DNA of 64,000 nucleotides, from contig NC_065921.1 of assembly GCF_024586455.1 (NCBI RefSeq), positions 25,424,635-25,488,634 on the forward strand, in the 5' to 3' direction. The notes under the pieces are model-generated. The model was not told the origin of the DNA, made no database searches, and saw only the letters and a program-made list of their open reading frames with translations. This DNA comes from Bactrocera neohumeralis. Lineage: Eukaryota; Arthropoda; Insecta; Diptera; Tephritidae. Numbering within the stretch: position 1 is the first letter of the stretch; the number at the start of each line of letters is the position of its first letter. The position numbers and the translations under genes were made by a program. Of this stretch, positions 59,768 through 64,000 are shown in pieces.

Positions 59768-60643
59768 ATGTTTGAAATAACAAACACGCATATCTCCGCA
59801 TACGAAAAGCTGCTACCAACTCATCCAGGATCGCTCTGGTACACTATATTCCTACATCGCGTCGAAATGAAGCATGGCGGTGCTTCTTATTTCGAAAATT
59901 CTTTGCGTTTAACCAAATCGAAATATTACGTAACGGAAAAGTTGATCACCCATATGAAACCAAAGATGTATCGCTTAAAGTCTGATGAATACCTAATACT
60001 TAGGCGGCAGCAAGCTTACTGTAACCGCTTGAAACGGGAAGTAAGAGTTGCTTTTTCGCAACAGGAAAGAAAACTCTACTATGAGATCCGCGCACAACAG
60101 TCGCGGAAAGAGTACGACGATATGCAAGCGTACTGCAACCGTATGATACAGAAAGTACCAATTTTAAAAATGTACCGCACTTCTGGTGAGATGGAGGACG
60201 ATAGCATTGAACGGAAAGTCATAAATGATTTATTTATGAAAACCTTTTTTATATATAAAGAATTGGATCGACTAGATCTCGAACGCGCAAAAAAGGCAGC
60301 AGAAGAATATTTGAATCATGAAGCGTCGACAAGCCGAGGTGCATATTCTGGACAAATGGCGAACCCATCCAAACGAAGTAATGAAATCACGACAAGCGAA
60401 CAGACACGTGCTGAACAAATGCCGAACCCCTCAAATGACGAAATTATCCTCTATGGCATTCCCAATCCAGTACTAGAGGGAAGAGTATTCAGAAATATGA
60501 GAAATGCTGCTCGCTGGCCGCATATGCAGAAGGACGCAAATCGAAAAAGAGTTTCACAATTAATGAAGTTGCCACCAAAAAATCCAAACAAGTCGATTCA
60601 AAGAAACTTCCGTAAAAAATTATCACCACGTGGACACTTCTGA
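59768..60643 (+). CDS. Gene A of the inverted pair; unknown lineage-specific protein, 291 aa
   Basis: Starts MFEITNTHIS. An upstream ATG (59660) keeps the frame open for 36 more codons but lies before the TATA box, and gene B starts at the equivalent MFEI, so 59768 is preferred. No intron, signal peptide or membrane segment. Residues 1-41 and 189-291 are shared with gene B; the middle is not, and residues about 43-69 are an in-frame insertion relative to gene B. QAYCNR occurs twice (82-87 and 120-125). Charged and coiled-coil-like around 90-185. The C-terminus (RNAARWP, QKDANRKR, SQLMKLPP, SIQRNFRKKLSPRGHF) is strongly basic and may bind nucleic acid or act as a nuclear targeting tail (inference). 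AATAAA signals follow at about 60718 and 60732. The function is unknown and no known family is recognised. Confidence 0.85.
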   Translation: MFEITNTHISAYEKLLPTHPGSLWYTIFLHRVEMKHGGASYFENSLRLTKSKYYVTEKLITHMKPKMYRLKSDEYLILRRQQAYCNRLKREVRVAFSQQERKLYYEIRAQQSRKEYDDMQAYCNRMIQKVPILKMYRTSGEMEDDSIERKVINDLFMKTFFIYKELDRLDLERAKKAAEEYLNHEASTSRGAYSGQMANPSKRSNEITTSEQTRAEQMPNPSNDEIILYGIPNPVLEGRVFRNMRNAARWPHMQKDANRKRVSQLMKLPPKNPNKSIQRNFRKKLSPRGHF

Positions 60644-60658
60644 TCTTCAAAAAGATCA
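60641..60658 (+). other. Stem-loop over the stop codon of gene A
   Basis: TGATCTT-CAAA-AAGATCA gives a perfect 7-bp stem with a 4-base loop, starting at the TGA stop. Gene B keeps the same structure (62603-62620 on -) with one G-U pair. Confidence 0.5.
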
Positions 60659-60799
60659 GCTGGCAAACCGAAAACTACGTAGAAGAAATGATAAAGGAAG
60701 CCGTTTGTAAACTAAAAAAAATAAAAGTAATAATAAAATTGCAATAAAAATAAAATTAAAAATGTACTGAAAAGTCTGCAGGTTTAATGTTGAGCACTA

Positions 60800-61330
60800 A
60801 CTTTCTGATATATGGTATTGGGTAGTCGAAAATATTTATTTATTTCTAATCAAATTTAAACTTATTTTTTATATTTACAATGAACTTTAGTGAACCAAAT
60901 AGGTACCATTATGCTCGACTACTTTTTGCCATTTTTCCGGTATTCCGGTTAAGAGGAAACTTCTCGGTTTCTCGGCGAAAAACTGCGACAAGTAATTTTC
61001 TTCTCTTGAAGCTTCTCCATTAAGTGAGTTTTGCAATGACCGAAAGAAATGGTATATATGGTGGATGTATCAAAATTTACCAGCCAAGCTCACATCAAAG
61101 ATGTGTCTGTCATCCAATATGTGTGTGGTCTAGCGTTGTCCTGATGGAAGATGAAGACAATTGATCAGTTCTGGCCATTTTTTTCGTATGCTTGCTTCAA
61201 TCTCATCAGTTGTTGACAGTAAAATGTAGGATCACACAACATTATTGTCGTATTTGATCCACTTTTCGTCTCCTGTTACCATTCGCTTCAGAAATCGTTC
61301 GATATCATTTCATTAGTCAGCTAAGAATCG
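60800..61330 (-). pseudogene. Mariner C-terminal relic
   Basis: - strand: a TDEKWIKYDNN-type block (61250-61275), a RSLQNSLNGEASREENYLSQ segment then FFAEKPRSFLLTGIPEKWQK (60930-61045) and VVEHNGTYLV (60905-60930). The catalytic-domain end of a mauritiana-like mariner, with large gaps and stops. Confidence 0.75.
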
Positions 61331-61334
61331 AACT

Positions 61335-61600
61335 GATGCAGCCATTAAATCTCCGTAATCCTCGTCAAACCTTTATTAAGAGCCATGTCTTGTTGAAATG
61401 AGAAAATTTTTTGATGAATGAAGTCTGTAACAGATTTGCTTCTGACACCCCAATACCATAAGTGAGCCTCCGCCAAAATTGCGCTTTGAAAAGTATACCG
61501 GTTCTTTTTGTAAATCTCTCCAGTAACCCTAAAAAACCGTCTGAACCAGGATGGTTTAACTTTTTCTCATCGGAAAAAATCACCTACACACAATAGTAAA
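61335..61600 (-). pseudogene. Tc3-like transposase relic
   Basis: The - frame IFSDEKKLNHPGSDGF, then LGLLERFTKRTGILF and a RRLTYGIGVSEA segment resembles the first-catalytic-Asp block of Tc3-like transposases, as at 37915. Here the FSDEKK Asp is retained. Frameshifts before and after. Confidence 0.7.
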
Positions 61601-61639
61601 GTTTTTTGTAAGCGCATATTCTACTTTGTCGCAACTGTA

Positions 61640-62215
61640 TTATTCAAAATTATATTTTTCTAATCTTACTTGAAGCACAGAAAATGGGTCTGGCAGTGAA
61701 CGAGTGCAAGACGAAATATCTCCTGTCATCAAACAAACAGTCGTCGCACTAGCGACTTGGCTCTCACGCCACTGTTGACAGTCATAACTTTGAAGTTGTA
61801 GAGAATTTCGTCTACTACCAGTATTAACACCACCAACAATGTCAGCCAGGAAATCCAACGCAGGATTGCTGTTGCCAACAGGTGCTACTTCGGACTGAGT
61901 AGGCAATTGAAAAGTAAAGTCCTCTCTCGACGAACAAAAGCCAAACTCTATAAGTCGCTCATAATTCCCGTCCTGCTATATGGTGCAGAGGCTTGGACGA
62001 TGACAGAAACCGATGAGTCGACGTTACGAGTTTTCGAGAGAAAAGTTCTGCGAAAGATTTGTGGTTATGCCTTTGCGCAATTTGATACAGCACGGCGAAT
62101 ATCGCATTCCATAGAACGATGAGCTGTAACGAGATATATTGACATAGTTCAGCGAATTAAAAGACAGCGGCTATCCTGGCTTTAACATGTTGTCCGGATG
62201 GATTTTTTTTGAGAG
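61640..62215 (+). pseudogene. LINE-A fragment, + strand
   Basis: + strand: GLAVNECKTKYLLSSNKQS (61683-61743), an LGSHATVDSHNF-like piece, a VENFVYYQY / INTTNNVSQEIQRRIAVANR piece in shifted frames, RQLKSKVLSRRTKAKLYKSL and IIPVLLYGAEAWTMTETDES (61900-62015), then FERKVLRKICG. It is the same C-terminal region as at 30128-30514, in opposite orientation. Confidence 0.8.
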
Positions 62216-62600
62216 ACTCTTCACTAAAGTTTCGATGGTTTGTTGCCAGAAATTTGCTTCTCTCTTTTGACGTCGACGTCGTTTTATTTGATAACTGGAC
62301 AGACTTCCCATCAATTGACGATAATTTCCGATCTAGAGATCCAAAATGTGGAGAAGGACCTTTGTTTCAGCTAGCACTTGGAATATCAAGGCAAGAATCA
62401 CACTGGAATTCAACTCAGTTTAACAGTCGCGATCATTGACTGGCGAGCATAGCTTACCATTAACTTTTGTGCTATTTGACAACGCGTAAATGTCTACGCC
62501 AATTAAAAATAAAATGACATATTATTAATCAAAAATATTTTTAATGCGATGTAAAAATTATTTTTTTTTTTATTTTTTTAAATGAAATTTGATTTACACA
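62216..62600. other. Unassigned stretch between the LINE fragment and gene B
   Basis: A + frame of 76 codons (62209-62439, GEGPLFQLALGISRQESHWN) has no known family. The last 100 bases are AT-rich and probably hold the polyadenylation region of gene B (AATAAA on - near 62575). Confidence 0.35.
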
Positions 62601-62617
62601 GTTAATCTTTTTGAAGA

Positions 62618-63334
62618 TCACAAGTGTCCACGTGGCGATAATTTCTTGCGGAAATTTCTTTGAATCGACCTGTCTGCGTTCCTTGGTGGCAACTTCATTA
62701 GTTGTGAGATTCTTTTTCGATTTGCGTCCTTCTGAACACGCGGCCAGCGAGCAGCATTTCTCATAGATCTGAACACCCCTTCCTCTAGTGCTGCATTCCG
62801 AATGCCACACACGATAATTTCGTCATTTGATGAGCTTGGTATTTGTTCAGCACGAGTCTGTTCGCTTGACGTGATTTCGTTATTGCGTTTGGATTGGTTC
62901 GCCATTTGTCCAGAATATGCATCTCTGCTTGTCGTCTCTTCATAATTATAATGTGCTGACGCCTTTTTTTCGCGTTCGAAATCGCGATCAAATCGGTCCA
63001 ACATTTCTCCCATTTGTTTATGCAAAATTCTGCCTATCTTAAGTAAAGCATTCAGCTCGTTCCATTCGTCGCTTTCGTACTCTTCATCATCCCCCGCCCG
63101 TAGCGCGTCCATCTGTTGAGAAGTGAGCTGCAAATTTAGAATTGCCTCTTTCCGTTTCAAACGGCTGCAGTACGCTTGCTGCAGCCTAAGCATTAGGTAT
63201 TCATTAGACTTTAAGAAATAAGGAGCACTACCATGCTGACTTACGTCACGGTGTAGGCATTTAGTGTAGTAGACCGTTCCTGGATGAGTTGGCTCTTCGA
63301 AAACTGAAATATGGGTTGTTGTTATTTCAAACAT
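62618..63334 (-). CDS. Gene B of the inverted pair; unknown lineage-specific protein, 238 aa
   Basis: - strand, ATG at 63332-63334, stop at 62618-62620, no intron. MFEITTTHIS...PTHPG...LHR...HG matches the start of gene A. The C-terminal 103 residues (136-238) match gene A at 80 positions by hand count (78%), including SGQMAN, SEQTRAEQ, SNDEII, RNAARWP, QKDANRKR, SQLMKLPP and RNFRKKLSPRGH. The central part (60-135) is distinct: an acidic GDDEEYESDEWNELN segment and a LDRFDRDFEREKKASAHYNY segment. Compared with gene A it lacks 27 codons after PYF, in frame. The promoter has a TATA box and an exact TCAGT initiator. The protein is probably intracellular; function unknown. Confidence 0.85.
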   Translation of the reverse strand: MFEITTTHISVFEEPTHPGTVYYTKCLHRDVSQHGSAPYFLKSNEYLMLRLQQAYCSRLKRKEAILNLQLTSQQMDALRAGDDEEYESDEWNELNALLKIGRILHKQMGEMLDRFDRDFEREKKASAHYNYEETTSRDAYSGQMANQSKRNNEITSSEQTRAEQIPSSSNDEIIVCGIRNAALEEGVFRSMRNAARWPRVQKDANRKRISQLMKLPPRNADRSIQRNFRKKLSPRGHL

Positions 63335-63404
63335 TTTAAGCGTTGTTAACTGTTCAATGGCGCTGACAAACAGATACTGATAGTTGTTCGTCGTGATGCT
63401 CCTG

Positions 63405-63412
63405 TTTTTATA
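63405..63412 (-). promoter_or_regulatory. TATA box of gene B
   Basis: TATAAAAA on -. TCAGT with its A at 63378 is 34 bases downstream, as in gene A. Confidence 0.75.
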
Positions 63413-63459
63413 GTCCTATCACCAGGGATATTTTTTATTTTTTACCCGGCTGCTCGGAG

Positions 63460-63466
63460 CAGGTAG
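63460..63466 (+). promoter_or_regulatory. CAGGTAG heptamer upstream of gene B
   Basis: Exact CAGGTAG on +, equivalent to the gene A site at 59645-59651. Confidence 0.65.
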
Positions 63467-63556
63467 AAAGGCTTATTACTAGTTTCGATTATTGAGGGCG
63501 TAACTTTGGCAGGGACTCTTTACACAAATCCTCTCACATGCCACTTTGCGTGTCAT

Positions 63557-63563
63557 TTACCTG
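63557..63563 (-). promoter_or_regulatory. CAGGTAA heptamer upstream of gene B
   Basis: Exact CAGGTAA on - in the context cccgCAGGTAAatga, as at 59560-59566 before gene A. Confidence 0.6.
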
Positions 63564-63599
63564 CGGGAAAGTTCTAAGAATATTAGTGCTTTATATCTG

Positions 63600-63606
63600 C
63601 AGGTAG
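63600..63606 (+). promoter_or_regulatory. Extra CAGGTAG heptamer upstream of gene B
   Basis: A third heptamer (CAGGTAGatcc), not seen before gene A, in a segment with two diverged repeats of a (aagaatNttagtgctt) block at 63576-63591 and 63611-63628. Confidence 0.55.
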
Positions 63607-63864
63607 ATCCTAAGAATCTTAGTGCTTGTTCATAAACGAAGACCTTTGAATTACTTGTACTCGGACAACACCCTTTGTATTCTTGTCTTTCGCAACAGTT
63701 TGTTGTCAATTAATTCGGCATTTGTTTTTATTTTGAGACATATTATGGATATTTATATTTATTTATTAAGAAATTTTATCCTTCTTCGTTTATATTTTGT
63801 ACGTTGCCGTAATGCAAATATGCTTAATATAAGAGACATATTTTAGAAAAAAGGTATGAGTATC

Positions 63865-64000
63865 ACCTCCATTTTTGAGCGGCTTTGGCGTAGTTGTTTT
63901 TGTTTTCGGCTCGTTTTTTCCTCCACTCCGATAGTTGTTGACTTGTTTGCTTGTTTAACTCATAAATCCATTTCTCATCGACAGTTATAATACTCTCCAT
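63865..64000 (-). pseudogene. Mariner fragment cut by the window edge
   Basis: The - frame at the edge reads SIITVDEKWIYELNKQTSQQ and LSEWRKKRAENK, the block around the first catalytic Asp of a mauritiana-type mariner (usually TGDE). Continues past the window. Confidence 0.65.

Noticed and set aside
1..64000. tRNA, rRNA, CRISPR or bacterial operon features
   Set aside because: None seen on reading both strands; the spliced gene and transposon content are those of an insect genome.

Overview
The window looks like AT-rich euchromatin from a higher fly (Brachycera). A tephritid fruit fly is my best guess, from recollection of its repeat families. It holds no prokaryotic-style gene layout. I could support three host genes: two exons of a Ras-superfamily GTPase on the + strand (45324-45488 and 55030-55197, separated by a 9.5 kb intron) and a pair of intronless, mutually inverted paralogous genes downstream (59768-60643 on +, 62618-63334 on -). 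Nearly everything else is transposon debris, or AT-rich sequence in which I see no gene.

Layout. 0-12.7 kb: a complete-ended Tc1-like element (407-2053), decayed LINE-A copies, an internally deleted mariner (8839-9706), a decayed Tc1/mariner relic (9985-11060) and a short mariner-derived element with intact ends (12151-12690). 12.7-31.7 kb: LINE-B relics (14.1-15.1, 23.7-24.4 and 27.9-28.9 kb), a Tc1-like relic (17.1-17.7 kb), a dispersed repeat in both orientations (17.96-19.5 kb) and a long decayed LINE-A (30.0-31.7 kb). 31.7-45 kb: a 931-bp foldback element (32774-33704), a TTAA-bounded MITE (36448-37079), a Tc3-like relic, more LINE-A and LINE-B, and Tc1 and mariner relics. 45-55 kb: the first two GTPase coding exons with an intron carrying a deleted mariner, a second TTAA-bounded MITE and dispersed repeats. 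55-64 kb: LINE-B and LINE-A fragments, then the inverted gene pair with a transposon nest between the two genes.

Most interesting system: the inverted pair. The two copies share about 0.4 kb of 5' flank, a TATA box and an initiator-like site at the same 34-bp spacing, and CAGGTAG/CAGGTAA heptamers. In Drosophila those heptamers are the TAGteam motifs bound by Zelda, which drive the first wave of zygotic transcription. The proteins keep a similar start and a C-terminal 103 residues that are 78% identical by hand count, but differ in the middle. I recognise no known family. Intronless, TATA-containing, fast-evolving genes with TAGteam sites are typical early zygotic genes, so this is a testable candidate for an undescribed lineage-specific early-embryo gene pair. 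It may lie inside a later intron of the GTPase gene, because the remaining GTPase exons were not found before the window ends.

Limits: all similarity calls are by eye from remembered family motifs, and no alignment or database search was run. LINE-A means the family whose RT linker reads LKNNKAAGADG. LINE-B means the Jockey/R1/LOA-type family with an RNase H-like tail. Both names are mine.
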